Assembly (NCBI GenBank): GCA_025716815.1
Contig: JAIXMN010000004.1
Coordinates: 1,922,001-1,986,000 of the forward strand
Source of the DNA: Dichotomocladium elegans
Lineage: Eukaryota; Mucoromycota; Mucoromycetes; Mucorales; Lichtheimiaceae
Direction of reading: 5' to 3'
DNA: 64,000 bases
The translations under genes and the position numbers were made by a program. Positions 32,880-46,375 of the stretch are shown here, in pieces. How positions within the stretch are numbered: position 1 is the stretch's first letter; every line of letters begins with the position of its first letter. The notes under the pieces were generated by a model. The model was not told the origin of the DNA. It saw only the letters and a program-made list of their open reading frames with translations, and ran no database searches.

Positions 32880-35800
32880 ATGAAGACACAACCGAGGTCC
32901 ACTCACAGCGATCAGATATCTGACATCTCTGAAAGACTTTCTAACCGACACATGTCAGAGCTTGGCCCGAACTCACCTAATCATTTCAATGAGTCCTGCT
33001 TCGACATTCAGCCGCGATCTTGGTTGAATCGCGCCAGATATGACTCATGTACATCCTTGCAAGGCGCATCGGAACCACCGAGCACTGTCAGTCAGCCTAA
33101 TAGGCGCCCAACTTCTGGTACACCAGGATTATCGACACCACTTCGTTCTCCACATCAGTTGCCAATGGCACCGAATGCTCTTTTTTCGTCTCCAGGGAAG
33201 AGCAATGGCACTTGCGGAAGCGGCGCAGCTGCCACGATTCGACAGAAACTGGCCGTTGCTTGCACTTATCCGGACATTCGTGAGCCAGCTGCAGCACCAG
33301 TCGAGGTCTTATATCTTCAGGATCCACTAGACTCAAACAATCAGATTCAGTGGGTTATCTCTGGGCCTAATCGATTTGATAAATCTTATTTCAAAACGCT
33401 TTGTGATGACAATATGGATCCGTCAGCAATTGATAATCACATTAAACAGCCATCGTGGTGTGAAGAGATAACATCTAAAGGAAAACAATCAGTTTGTAAG
33501 CACCATGAGTCGCTCGAGTTTCGTGCTTCTCTGATAAATGCAAACTCTCTTGCCTTAGCTGAACAGCAGAAACCCCGAAACAAGCGGCGATGTGCCAAAG
33601 AAGCATTCCAAAAGCAAAAAAGATTTGCAGTTGCCCAAAAGATTTCGCAATCTGGAAAAACATTTGCAGGCAATGGGCCGATGGAGCATGTGAAGCAAAA
33701 GTATACGCGCTTTGATGGTCGAATACCTCGGCCAAGAATATCACTCGAAATGGATATGGAAACAGCAGAAGACACCATTATAGGACGTATACATGAGCCA
33801 ATGCCGCCAAATACGCGAGAATGGCTTGAAGCATGGGTATGTATGTACGACCAGAAAAGATACCGTCTGATATTTACATTAATGAACGGGTATCCATAGA
33901 AATCGGACGACCCAGAGGTCTGCTGCGTATGTCTCAACGATGACTGCAGTAGCTCGAATAGCTTTGTTTATTGCAGTGATGAGTCGTGCGAGGTGATCGT
34001 GCATCAAAGTAAGATTGAATACGTCTAATTGATAGGACCTAATTATCAATGATTACATCTTCAGATTGCTATGCGATTCATAAACTTCCATCTAAACAAG
34101 AGCCTTGGTATTGTGATCGATGCGCTGCAATACGCGAAGACGAAACGTGTCTCGTGGTAAATGTGTTTCCATAACTAAATATTAAATGTTCACTAATATA
34201 CGATCGAAAGAGCTGTGCGTTGTGTCCAAGTACTATTGGTGCCTTCAGGAAGCTTAAGGTACCCCACCACGGCATCCAATGGGTGCATGTTATCTGTGCA
34301 CTTCGTATTCGTGGTGTTAAGATATCAAACTCAAGGAATGTGTCTGGCATCACCGTACCCGATCAAGAGTCGAAATCATGGAAAGGGGTAATTAAAGAGA
34401 TACATCAACCCCCACCATTTTTGGGTCATTAATGCTTTACATAGCAATGTTCCATTTGCGAAAATCCGCTGCTGGCAGACTACGGTGCATACCAGATATG
34501 CAGCGAAGGTGGTTGCACAAAGAAGCTTCACGTCACTTGCGCAATGAAGTATTCAGCGCATGTTGACGCTGAAAATTTGTGGACTATGCGGTGCCTTGAT
34601 CATCACACATCGGGAGAACTCACTGTGAATCAATGGGAAAAGTGGGTTGATAGAAGAGATGAACACTTGAAGTCAAAAGCAAGCGCACTATGCCAGGAAG
34701 CATGGAAGGCTGCGATCGAGCGAACAGGACCCAAGAATCTGGTTGAGTGTAGCATTGTCTTCAGCCACTTAGTAAAACAAACTGTCCAAACGCAAACTAT
34801 GGATATTCTTACGCAAATCGAGCAGATCGACAATACTATAGCAGCATTCCAGCGTCGTTTAAGAGCGGGCAAATTCAGCAACATCACGAGCTTGTATTCA
34901 GACTTCGAAATAGCAAGGTCAAATATCCAAGCCATTTCAGAAGCTCGATATAAGCTCGAGCGACTTTACGTTGATACACAACTCGAAACAGCGCTTATAT
35001 TTCAACGTGCCCATATTAACTTTCTTAAGAATCGTAATCATAAACGATTCGATGCTCCGCTAACTCCTCTTTCCCTTAATACTGCAAACACACTTAACCG
35101 CTCATCTTCGGTGGACATACGCTCTGTTTCGGAGAATTCTGAACGGTTCCCAACCTCATTACCAATATTGTCGCTTGAATCTGACCAGGAAGACAGCTCA
35201 GATAGCGCATTATCCGATGGTGTGGGCGAAATACAGTCCGATGGTGCGGGTGAAACACAGTCCGATGGCGTAGATACTGCCCAAAAGCCCAAGGCAACCA
35301 GCACGCACGAGCGTAATGTGGCATCACCTAAGCCGGCATCGCAAGTCACCAGCGGTAAAGCGAAAAGTCGCACATCAAGTGCCAGCCAGCGGGGCACGCC
35401 CGATTCCGACATTCCAGATCCCAAGAGCGGAAGCCCGAGCAAAAAAACCTCGGATAGGCCCAAAGAGAGCGCCGTCAATGGTCTAGGCCAGCGTAAACGA
35501 TGGTTAGAACCCATCATTGAATCACTGCGGAAGCATGAAAAGGAAGGTCCCTTGAAATGCTCCGAATGTGGACAAGAAACGGTTCCAACGCAAACAATCG
35601 AATCTCTGGGAATAACAGATGACGATATCCTTGCATTAAATGAGTCGAAGAAAACTCGAGTGTACGGCTTCACCGGTTCCGGGAAACTCTGGGATCCTCG
35701 GGTGTTCATCGAATGCACAAAATGCAATAAGCTCTACCACTGTGGCTGCATCGATCCTCCTGTCAAGAATTATCCTTCAAGGTAGATTGTGTGCTCGTTA

Positions 35801-35968
35801 TGAAATCAAAAAAAAACTAACACCGTTCTTTTGATGGATAGACATGAGTTGTATGTTTGTCAAGATTGCGACACTGCTGGAGAGGAGGCAACTGTTATGG
35901 TGGCTATAGAAGAACAGGACAATGAGAAAAATTTACGCCAGCGGCAGCGTATTAATTATAAAGTCTAA
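32880..35968 (+). CDS. Triple PHD-finger chromatin protein, PHF14-like
   Basis: Exons 32880-33836, 33900-34008, 34065-34156, 34211-34387, 34445-35781 and 35842-35968 give 932 residues. After a Ser/Pro-rich, basic N-terminal region comes a PHD finger (CCVCLNDDC, VHQNCYAIH, WYCDRC). An extended PHD follows: CALCPSTIGAF, then WVHVICALR, CSICENP, and LHVTCAMK with H in MRCLDHH. A coiled-coil segment (about 560-650) and a low-complexity acidic/Ser stretch with 24-nt tandem repeats follow. A third PHD-type finger lies near the C terminus (CSECGQE, FIECTKCNKLYHCGCIDPP, YVCQDCD). PHD / ePHD / PHD in that order is the PHF14 layout; ePHD fingers read histone H3 tails. Nuclear location and a histone-reader role are inferred. 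Jade/BRPF proteins share the first two fingers but lack the distant third one. Confidence 0.9.
35218..35276 (+). repeat. 24-nt tandem repeat in the PHD gene
   Basis: The unit TCCGATGGTG(T/C)GGG(C/T)GAAA(T/C)ACAG occurs twice, followed by a partial third copy. It encodes SDGxGExQ repeats in an acidic linker. Confidence 0.8.
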
Positions 35969-36443
35969 GACTTCGGGAAACAACAAGAACGCTTGGAATT
36001 ATAATGCTGGAATTATCATAAGTTTAAATATTGTACGGTGCCAACACTTGAGACTCGTATACTTGTACAGCATTTCTCGTAGATGATAATACCCTTATAG
36101 CTCCAGCTCCAGCATACATCATCCGGTTTTGAGCTACACTAGCAGCCAAAATAAGTACGCCTCTGTCGTAAAGGATTGAAGGATTTCTTTTACGTTCACA
36201 TGTAGTGCCCATTCATATACAGCGATATCCTCGCCCCTGTCAGATAACATCAATTTAACTAATGATCATTATCATTGCGTGGCCATCGTACGACAAAGAA
36301 ATGATACGTAATGAACTATCCAATGATTCGGTGCTGCTGAAGGTGCACCACTATAATATTATTACTGCTCATAAAATATCAATACGGCAAAGAAAGAAAA
36401 GTACAAATGAATCTATATAATCTTGTGCAAGATACTAATAATT
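35969..36443. other. Convergent intergenic region
   Basis: 475 bases lie between the tail-to-tail PHD and chitin synthase genes. The DNA is AT-rich with no coding signal and presumably holds both 3' UTRs. Confidence 0.5.
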
Positions 36444-39400
36444 CTACACATGGGTCTGCATCCTCGTTGGCCGACGCACGCCATAATCTGGCATGAGTTC
36501 AATACCTGTTTGGCTACCAGCGTACATTGACCTACCATCGTAAATCACTGATCCGCCATAGCCTGAAGTCAGATTGATGTGCTGCTGATGTAGATATCCT
36601 CCCATGTTATTACTACTAGTGACGATGGAGTTGTTGCCGCTACGGCCGTCGTCACCATAGGTCCGATACGTGTTGCCTGTCTCTCGGGATCCGGTGGAAC
36701 CTGTTTCCCAAAGCTCTTGCTCATATACGCTCCATTTCTTGAGCGGAATCATTTTTTCGTCGAATTTTTCGTCGTCGTTCATAATGATCTTCTTCTGTTT
36801 CTTGTCACCGACCACGATGCGGGTGTTGCCCCACGAAAAATCGTCAAAGTGCCAGAACGAGTACACGGGCAACATGAGAGAAAAGATGGGGATTGCAAGG
36901 ATATAAAATATCATCCAGCCAATGTGCTGCCATTGTCGTTTGAGAATAAATAGCATCGCCTGAAGGCCGTACAGGCCGGCAAGCATGCAGAGCGCCAGAA
37001 TAGGAATCGGGTCCTTCCCGTCCGCGCACACATAAAGCAAATAAGCCAGGTAAAGCACCGAGACCGGAAGCGTAAGTGTACCGATCAGATCAATCAATAC
37101 CACAAACCGCATCGAAAAGCAGCAGAATCCGCAAAGGTCGGGCAGCAAGATGAGCTCAAAGAGGTTGTGAATTGTTGAGTTGATCCAGCGACGGCGCTGG
37201 GATATCAGTACCTTCCACCGGTCCGGAGCCACTGTTTTGCATTGAGCATGGGGTGTAAACTTCATCTTATACTGCGGGAAGTGCTTCATCATCAACGTTG
37301 TCAGATAACGGTCTTCTCCAAGATGAAGCAAATTCTTCTTGTGCAGTGTATCGACGTTGTTGTCCGAATAGTCCACAATCACCTTGGGCGACACGATGAG
37401 CGGCTCGTTCTTGACTGGGGTGCGAATTCGATACATGCAAAAGCAGCCCGGAAGACATGTTACGGACCCAAAGAGGGACTCGAATGCCTTGGCGAGGTGG
37501 TGGGAGATGTAATACTCGTAAACCTGAATCATGGTTGTCAATGATCGATCCTCATTCACAAGCTGCGTTTCGCCGCAAAGGCCGATAATTCGGCCATCGT
37601 GGAGCATGGTGGAAATGAGATGATTGAGGGCATTTGTATCGACTTCAGTGTCTGAATCGACCATGAGGATATATTCGTAGAAGGACGGATTGACGCCGAT
37701 CACGTTCTTAATCTGATGATACATCTCAAGCTCGAGAGGCGTCATCTCACCATCAAAATGGACCTTGTTCAGGAAGTTCATACATATCAACTGCGAATCG
37801 CGTTTGCCGCGGTTGCCGGGCTTGGCCCGTTCGGAGGCCTTCCCCACCTTGACCACAACAATATAAGGTACAACATGACCTTCGCACTCATACAGACCAG
37901 AATAGACTTTGCCGTAATTGAGCTGCTTGGATCCCTCACCAATCGATTTGAACATGAGCGGCTCAGGATCATTTTTTGTGTCGTAACCAAGAACATCGAG
38001 TACAATGCGTGGCGTAGGTCTGTCATTGCCGCCACCCATTACCATACCGTCTGAGATGATGAACAGGAGCTTGCGCTTGTCGTTGTAGTTCATCACCGTC
38101 AGTGAATCAATCGTCTTTTTCAACGACTCCTCTCCTTCGGTGTAACATGGAACCTGGCAAATCACAAACTTGTCATGCTCCTCGGGCGTTGGTGCGCCGC
38201 CAAACTGCAGAGCAGCTAAGAATTTGACCAGGATGACAAAGCACATGATCATTGCAAAAGCCAACAGGAGATAGTTTGAAAAGGTGCACCGTAGCTTCTC
38301 CCGTTCATCGACGTCACCGATATAAAACGCATTATTCAGGCAGTTTAGATTTTGCTCAGCCTGCTCGGGAGGTACAGCTGCAACGAACTTGTTCCACTCT
38401 GCTGTTCGGTCGGAACCACTGAACTTCCTGAAGAGTTCTTGAATATTTGGATCGAGAAATGCATAGTCGCCTGCCGTAGATCCAGATTCGTATGTTTTGG
38501 CGGTGGCGAAATAGTCTGTAAGGTCGTAGACTTTCTTGTTGATCGACAGAATATTGCGGCCCCAACTTGTGTAGTCTTCCCAGATGGTGTTCATGCTGAT
38601 GACCAATTTCCCTTTCTTATACATGTTCATTGCGGGCAAGAAACGATCCCAGTACCATCTGCTATCTGCCATGTGCGTGAGCTGCGGGTATTGGAGCTGG
38701 TCGCCCGAGTAATGGATGAAGGTGCCCAGTGTGATGGACGCATTGGGAGATATCTTGACAGTGGGCGACGATACGAGGCCCGCACACGCCTCTGTGAGTG
38801 GAGCTGGTATGGTGTACGACACATCCATGCCGGCGAGAGGGACAAGAACGTCTAGGGTCGCTGGAAAGGAGGTCGTACCATGTCCGGTATGCGCAAAATC
38901 GTTCATGTCATACACGACGCCGCGATGACTGACGTACATGTCGTTTTCAAGATTGTGCGCCTGAACATTGGCGATTGAATACATCTCCTTTGTTCCCGGG
39001 CAAAGAAGTGGGCTTAGACCGACAATGACGAAGATAACCATTGCCGAAAAGATAAATATGAGAATACAAAGCGTCACTTTTTCACGCCATGCAAGTTGGA
39101 CATCCTGGCGCTTCATCTTGCCAAACCATCGCAAAAATGGACTCGGGATCCACCAGGTCATGAACCATACGAAGCGCACCCACCACGCTCGGACGGCTGT
39201 GATAGGTATTTCCTCCACTTGTTCGTTTTGCACAGCATGGTAGTCCTCAATCATCCTGCTCATGTCCATATTGGGTCCAAACCTGCATATTAGGGGATGT
39301 TTCCGCATATGAGTGAATCGGTATTCCCTTTCCATGCGTTGGAATAAACCTTACCCTTCCGACAATCCTTTCATTCCCCATTCGGACTCTTCGCCCCACT

Positions 39401-42184
39401 GGCTGCCTTCCGCCTCACGCCTTCCACAGTACTCGCTCTCACTGTAACTAGCTCCGTCTTCAAAGAAGGACGCTTCCGCCATTCTAGCTTTAGCAGCATC
39501 GCCTCCTGAGAGCTGTGCCATTGACTGATAATATTCGTTGTATGCAAAGTCCGGGAGGAGTTGCTGCCGTTGATGCTGGTGCTGCTGGTGCTGCTGGTGC
39601 TGGTGCTGTTGCGGTTGTTGGGATTGCTGAAGTTGCCGATTCTGATCCTTCATTCTTGCTCGCTCCTCCTTCTCGGCATTCCGGAGATTGTCCTCGAGCT
39701 CTTTCCATATTTCGTATGACAGCCAAACCATTTCCTTGCCCACGTATGCTTGCATCTCAGTCCAGTTCATGACGGCGCATACGGACTCTACTATTTCCCG
39801 CTCAGACGATTTGCTATATTGATCAATTTTCAGGGACTTGACAAGGTCAGTGTATCGATGGAGGAAGCTTTCGAACGAATAGTAGTTGGCATACTCCTGG
39901 CTGCACCTTACGGCCAGATCAGGGAGCAAATAAGCATGGACCTGGGCCCTGACGCGCTTTGCGTCAAACATGTCTGCGGTCTGCATGTCATTTGGCCGAA
40001 TATGAATTATGTTGTAGACCCTAGTGTCCTTGAGAGTCTTGCAGAGGTCGTTCATTGACATGATCATCTGGTCCATAATTGTCGACACCGCAGGCAAGCA
40101 TTGTTCGCCCGAGCTGTCAAACTCTGCTGCTGATGGTGATGGTGATGCGAGGTATGCGCCCCCGCGGCGCTGGGTGGACCGTCTCGTCGATGGATGGCGG
40201 GTAGATTTTGAGGAGAGTTGGGCCTTGACGATCGTGCGTTGGTCTTTGGGATGTGACTCCGTTGCCATGGCAGAGCTTTGAAACAAATTGGACACAAACG
40301 CATTGCTGCTGCTTTCTCGAAGCAAGGTAACAAAATCGGGCGACAAGGCATCCAGATTCTTTTCGATAAAGCCATCAACAGTGTACTGAACATGGCCAGA
40401 GAAGTGGTTGATACCAAAGGAGTATGTCTGGGTAGTCTTGATGAGGGACGGATGCTGACCAAACTGGCGCTGTATGTTGGCTAGCAGGTTGGCGTCGGTG
40501 GCATCCGTAGCGCCATTCTGGTACTGCGCGCAATCGCGGTCCATCAACGCCACTAGACCTCCATGTTTGTCCTTACCAACCAAAAGATCCATGCAGCCCT
40601 GGCCATCAAGGGTCATGACTTGGGGCACTGGAACACCATCACGCACCATGACAGCAGTCATTCCTTCGTCCACGAAGAAGGTGTGATGGACCATGAAATG
40701 ATGGAGGCGCTCATTGGCAAAGTTAATAGCAAATGTCTCAAAACCATTGCACTTAAAATTTTGGAAGCCAAACTGGTCCAGGATACCGATGAAATTGGAT
40801 GGTTCAGCTTCATTATAGCAAAGTCGGGTGTTGATCGACTCGATAATCCATAGAATTAAAGCATGGTACAAGGCTTGTGCGAGTAAGTCTCGTTGATGGC
40901 TTGCACCTTGCTGATTCAGAAATGCCGTGCAAAATTCCTGGCGTATGAGTCGTAGCTTGTAGGTGAGCGCAGTTTCGAGTTTTGACGGAGACACGCCAAG
41001 CATGGCAGATGTAGATTCGAGGACCTTGATGTTCTTGATATTACAAGCTTCCTCGGCAGAGTCGCTCTCGCAGTTGTCGACGAATTGGATATTGCCGAGG
41101 TGCAGGATGGCGGCTAGGAGCTGGAAAATTTGCGTCACTGTCTTGGCCTTGAACCCACAGATCTTTAGCGCACTCTTTAAATCCGAAAACGCAATTTCAT
41201 CAGCATGCTGGTTCTGGACCGACGTGCTCAATTTCGCGTTGATAGGGTGGTGGCTGAGATAGTGGAAATGATCGAGCGGGAAATTTATATGGAGCGCATT
41301 CTTTTCATCGACAGTGGTCCCTGCAAGGAGAGCATAAAAGACGTTGTAGGTGCGTTCATTGATAGGCGTGGACGTAAGGCGAGATTTATCAAAAGAATAG
41401 ACTACGGTTTTCGCGCCGATGATGCGGCCACGCTCGCTGAACTGAAGTTCTTGAAACATGCCAAGCTTGGAGGCATGAGAATTTTGAACGGTTCGTGCAT
41501 GACCAAACGACTCTACGATGATAGCTGCATTCTGGATCTGCTGCGCTATCTTGGCTTCCCTCTTGCTATGTGTCGATAACAAAGTCAATTGGTTGACAAG
41601 GTGCTGCCGACTGAAGCTCTTCCCAGAACCGGTTATACCACTGGAGAAAAAAAAATATATGTTAGTCGCTTCTTGATCCGCCTTCCCCCATTCTCTCACT
41701 ACCACAGTCTCTCCTCTTCCCCACGCCTAGCCCCGCACCAAATTTGAAGATCTCCCGTTTTTATGCATCTTCAATCACCCCTCCAAACTCCCCTGGAGGA
41801 CGGGGGGGGAGCAAGTAACCAGATACATATATATATATATATATATATGTAGTACCTTAGTAGGATGCTCTGGTCCTCACCAGTCCTTCGCATAGAGAAG
41901 TACACACGAACTGCGAGATCGTAGACATGCGGCTGGAGAAAAGTATGTGTTGATGCATTGGTATTTCTGTAACCGATATCGGCGTACGTAGCCATCGTGG
42001 CATCGTTAAGTGCTTCTTGCGGTTGATAGGGGTTAATGGCGACCAAATTTGTATGGCCGACACGGGTGTACATTTGGTTACGCTTGAATCGGCTCTGGAG
42101 GAAATTAACGACACTATCCTCGCTCGGTGCCTGGCTGTCTACAGTTAACAGACACACCAGGTCGGTGCGTGAACCGTCTTGCAT
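36444..42184 (-). CDS. Chitin synthase with N-terminal myosin motor (class V type)
   Basis: Three exons (42184-41856, 41640-39355, 39282-36444) give 1817 residues in exact phase. The myosin-like motor takes about residues 1-760: HTNLVAINPYQP, P-loop GITGSGKS split from exon 1 by an intron, and GILDQFGFQNF (switch-like relay). A Gln/His-rich segment (about 39563-39625) precedes the membrane part. Next are a cytochrome-b5-like lumenal region, TM segments and the family 2 glycosyltransferase core: VDSDTEVD, LPGCFCMYRI, GEDRYLTTLM and QRRRWINST (near 1565), the product-binding QxxRW signature. The enzyme polymerises UDP-GlcNAc into chitin at hyphal tips; the motor aids vesicle delivery. The C terminus (after ~1680) is a short Gly/Ser/Tyr-rich tail with no visible DEK_C domain, unlike Dikarya class V enzymes. 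The P-loop is GITGSGKS instead of the usual GESGSGKT. Confidence 0.96.
41824..41849. repeat. (TA)n dinucleotide tract in chitin synthase intron 1
   Basis: A run of alternating T and A lies inside the first intron of the chitin synthase gene, near its donor. Confidence 0.85.
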
Positions 42185-45100
42185 GATCCGCAGAAATGGT
42201 TAAAGCCAAAAAAAAAGATGGTAGAGATGCAATTATCCTATAATGTCCGGAAAGCTCAATGTCAGCAATGGCTTTTTCAATGAGGTACAGTCAATGAGGC
42301 TGAGACGTAAAGAACGTACGTTGACTGTATTGGAACAGAGAATAACTTCGTAGAACGAGGAAAAAGAAGGATTGAAGACCGGGGGGCGGCTTCCGAGAGA
42401 GGGAAAGGATGTGTCTGTAGGCGTTAATGCTTTTGCGTGTATATATGTCAACGAACATCTGTTGGTCCTGACATCCTATTTTTGGCGTATAGCAAAAACT
42501 TAATTTTCATTATATAAACGGCTCGTTCTTTGATCGCACGTAGAGCAAATCCCCTTATTCTTCCGTTTCCTTTATAGGCGGACAGGCATCGATCCCTCCC
42601 ACAGATCGAGGCAAAAGTGGCGCTTATTCAGCGAGGAGTACTCCTTTGTTTCAATTGATCCACAGCATGGCCTCTTGTAATCATATTTTAACCCCTCGCA
42701 TTTCTTTATTTCCGTCCTGGTCCCTGCTACATACCCCAGAACGGCGGAACTGCCCGTCAGATTGGTGCGAGTAAATCTATTATGTCAACCATGGAGCGGA
42801 CAAGAAAGAATTACATGTGCAAAACTCCTCGGTCCTTTCCGAGATTTCGTCAATGGTTTGGACGTATCAGACTCCAGAATTAGATGTGTTTCTGGAGTAT
42901 TTTAAATATGAGCAAAGCTAGTTGTAGATACACATCTACGACTGTCTAATCTCCCATCATTGGAGTGATGATTAATATAGATAACATGGATCAAGACTTT
43001 CAGCTAATTCAAATCTTATATTTTGATGCGCATACTATCTTGTTGCAGCAAATCCATTTGTGTACTTCACCCGAATGAAGGATACGAATATTTATTGTCG
43101 TCACCATCGCTACACTCCGACTTAAGGGGCGTTGGGATGGAATCACCGCCCAATGTACTTGTTTCTGATCCAGGATCTTAAATTTACAATGAATTTGGAG
43201 CCAGCGGTGCGATGCATACATATTCATTCTTTCCCATCCCGGACACATATGCCGATTATGATCATCCAAGCACAATTCACGTGGAAGCACCTACTTGTCC
43301 AAGCATGACTGGCTCTTCGCACGGTCATAAGCTGTCTTACATATGCTTTTCTAGTCTTCTCCTTGTTGATATTACAAATTAACGGTTGAGTACAGCGCAA
43401 GGCTAAAAGAAATCTGGCTAGTTCGAAAGCCAATTATCGACAGAAAAGGGCACTCCCTGCGGGATTCCACATATTCTATACATCCTAGTCATCGCTGGTA
43501 CTGCCATAACCTGATTCTGCAAGTTTCCCCCGGTTTGATCTATTTTTCAGCCAAGGATCGTAAGCAGAGGTTCGTATCACGTAATACGTCTGGACTCAAC
43601 CACTTTATGTTGAGGAGAATGTGAGAAAATCAAATGACGGATGACCTGCTGGTACAAATGCAAACGAGCTTGAAGGAAGCATATCACTGATCTCTTGCAA
43701 TGAAAGATCAGTATCTTATGTGAGAAGGACAACGTTATGAAACTATGCGGTGGAGCACTTTCGGGACTAATGAAAGACATATGGCCTGATGAGCAATATT
43801 TCCGACGGTGATTGCTCTAGAAAGCTTGAGATCAAAATGTGAGGCGGGACACAAAGCACCGCTTGTCGTAGTTCGTGTAATGTGGAATGACCAAACTTCC
43901 TCACAAAAGTCTAAAAAATCCCTTACTGAGATCATCAGGTTTTTTTCTTGAAAAAGTACGACTTTCTACGGTGTATGGGAAGTTCTGCCGTATAGAACGT
44001 TGTATTCCTTTTGGTATATAATGTTGCTGTTAAAGTGATGGCTATATACTGTAGGTGCAATCCAGAGCTTGATCAAGACATTCAAATGTCCGAATCAATG
44101 GTATATACACAAAAAGTAATATAAGGAAAAGAAACAAACTTTAAAAGGGTCTATTCAGAGTACAGATACACGATTAATATCAACGTGACACCTTCCTCTG
44201 TGAAGATTAATCGCGTGGCTAGGGTAACATCTACTATTGCTATATTACTAGGTGTAATGACGGCCTTTGTCCACATGTATGAAAGGCTATATTTAAACAT
44301 GATGAGTCTTATACAACGCATGTACTTGTTTGCTTACGATCATAAATAAGACAGATATTTTGACATATTGCGTCTTTTGTCATGGCAAATGACATATCCA
44401 GGACCACAGTTCCCGCATACGAGGCGGTACCCATGTATTACACGAAATAATCGGCGTTTTGTTTCTTTCTCCTGGCGGCTTCACTTTTGTTCTTTTCGCG
44501 CTAATGGGACCCGTTGATTCTTCTCCGAGATCTGTCATACCCCATAACTTCAATTTCAAGTGCAAATGATGAACATCATCATCAGTACCTTACATGTCCC
44601 CTGATCCGGCAAGCCTATCACATGGTCATCCACGTTTAACCTCCAGAGCGATCACCTTGGAAACCATTCATATTAACGCATCCACTGCTGGCACTTCAGC
44701 ATAATAAAGATCGAACTCAACCGATGATTAAATAGTTCTATTTCGACCTTTTATTGCTCTGTCGATTAAATGTTTACAGGATGTTTCCATAGTACGAGGC
44801 TTGTTAGAGCCGTTGGGTTCTAAATGGCATGATTCAGCCCCATTTTACGTTTCCAATGATTTCAAGAGGTACAGTAGACAAGTCATTTTTTTTACCGTTG
44901 CTGCGCTGCCACATACCAGAAAAGGTGTTGTCTAACAGTTGTACACTACGGGAAGTAGCACCGACACTTTGCAGCACTAGATCAATATTGAAACTTGCGT
45001 TTTGCTTGATTCAACTTGCAATATTCAGAAGTTTAATAGGGGGCCTGACGAGCTTTACGATTGAAGATCAAAATCGAAGAGGCATCTTTACTGTAATATC

Positions 45101-45503
45101 AATAGACTAAATGATACCAAATTGAGCAATTCCATTAGTTCGCCGATGATCGTTTGTTTGCTATTGCTAGAAAATGCTTTAAATTTCGCGTGTATAGTAT
45201 AAGCTCGTTACACAGTTACGCCGCATTTACAGCATCTGAACGGCTTCCGACAGCCACCGTATATCATGGCAAAGACGTTAATGGTATTCAAATAGCGAAA
45301 ATATACTAGAATAATTCCACAGTATCCTATTACTCTACGAGCTGTTTTACGAAAATCTTTTTTCTATCTGTTTATATGTTGTTCCTCAAAAGGGTTTTGG
45401 TGAAAAAGTTATGAATGAGGCTTAGTTTTCGCATTTTCCATTGCGGGAATTTAGGCATGACCAATGTCAAGCTCTTCTAAGATGCCGCAGCATACCTATT
45501 TAG
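42185..45503. other. Long gap without a recognised gene (3.3 kb)
   Basis: The first part is presumably the promoter of the chitin synthase gene. The rest is AT-rich, with small ORFs on both strands (for example 43009-43290 and 43224-43433 on minus, 44829-45110 on plus). None shows a domain, a good splice chain or relic similarity that I recognise. Confidence 0.4.
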
Positions 45504-45513
45504 TATATAAAGG
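45504..45513 (+). promoter_or_regulatory. TATA box for the 7-TM gene
   Basis: TATATAAAGG lies 59 bases before the Met codon at 45572. It falls inside the upstream part of the open frame, so the ORF portion 45464-45571 is likely not translated. Confidence 0.55.
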
Positions 45514-45571
45514 AAAAGGACCGTATCAGTTCCAGCGAATTCATCATTTACTTCCGTTATTCCTTTCGATT

Positions 45572-46375
45572 ATGGTACATCTCGAAGCAAGAAGAGGACG
45601 CGGCGGCCGCGGCGGCGGCTTTGACACCGACTCGTCTGCTATGGATGAAGATATCGGCTTCGTCATTCTACCACCATATGAAGCCGAATTTGTATTCATC
45701 GGTCTTTGCAGCATCGTCTTCCTTGGATCCATCTTTATTGCATTCCGTCACGGATTTCGGACAAGCATATATATTTTCCTTGCATCCGCTCTTGGGATCA
45801 CGTCTGGTGTGCTAGAATACCTCTTTGGATATTATTTTTCAGTGACCCGCACAACGCAACTTATTGTCATGCTCTTCGCCGGATTTACCTGGATATCCCT
45901 TTATGATATCATATGCGAGCAAAAAGCAAAAGCATACCTGTACTCAAGGCGCCACTGGTGGATGCTAGTCACCATTATTGCATGCATGTTCATGGATGCA
46001 TTCCCGCTCATTGATCTTTATGGCCACTATATCTATATCATTGGCATCCGTTTCACTCTCTGGTGGATCCCTACCTTTATCGCTATTTGTTACGTCTGCC
46101 AGAAGTATATCATCCATCGCCGATCACTTATCGCTGTTGTCGTCTGTATGGGAGCCATGCCTTTTGGACGAACTATCCTACTCGGAATGCTATATACTTA
46201 CTCACCAGAAATGGCTTTCCAGGCTCTATGGGCCGTCTTTGACCATATGCTACCGACCATCGGGCTGCTGTTTGCATTGATTCACCTGAATAATCTCAAG
46301 AAGCCGAGAACATATGATCAAGAAATGGGACATGTTCCTCCTCCTGTAATGAACGAAAGTCAAGAGTGCAAATAG
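45572..46375 (+). CDS. Seven-TM membrane protein, family uncertain
   Basis: A single exon encodes 267 residues from the Met at 45572 (MVHLEARRGRGGRGG). After a Gly/Arg-rich then acidic N terminus come seven hydrophobic helices (FVFIGLCSIVFLGSIFIAF, SIYIFLASALGITSGVLEYL, TTQLIVMLFAGFTWISLY, WWMLVTIIACMFMDAFPLID, FTLWWIPTFIAICYVCQKYI, SLIAVVVCMGAMPFGRTILL, ALWAVFDHMLPTIGLLFALI) and a short polar tail. Helix count recalls RTA1-like lipid exporters, but the RTA1 signature (D..S, Q..GGG) is missing. I do not assign a function. The in-frame extension to 45464 is disfavoured because a TATA box lies within it. Confidence 0.82.
   Translation: MVHLEARRGRGGRGGGFDTDSSAMDEDIGFVILPPYEAEFVFIGLCSIVFLGSIFIAFRHGFRTSIYIFLASALGITSGVLEYLFGYYFSVTRTTQLIVMLFAGFTWISLYDIICEQKAKAYLYSRRHWWMLVTIIACMFMDAFPLIDLYGHYIYIIGIRFTLWWIPTFIAICYVCQKYIIHRRSLIAVVVCMGAMPFGRTILLGMLYTYSPEMAFQALWAVFDHMLPTIGLLFALIHLNNLKKPRTYDQEMGHVPPPVMNESQECK

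Noticed and set aside
35038..35727. 229-codon minus-strand ORF
   Set aside because: Antisense shadow of the PHD-protein coding exon; no splice context or domain.
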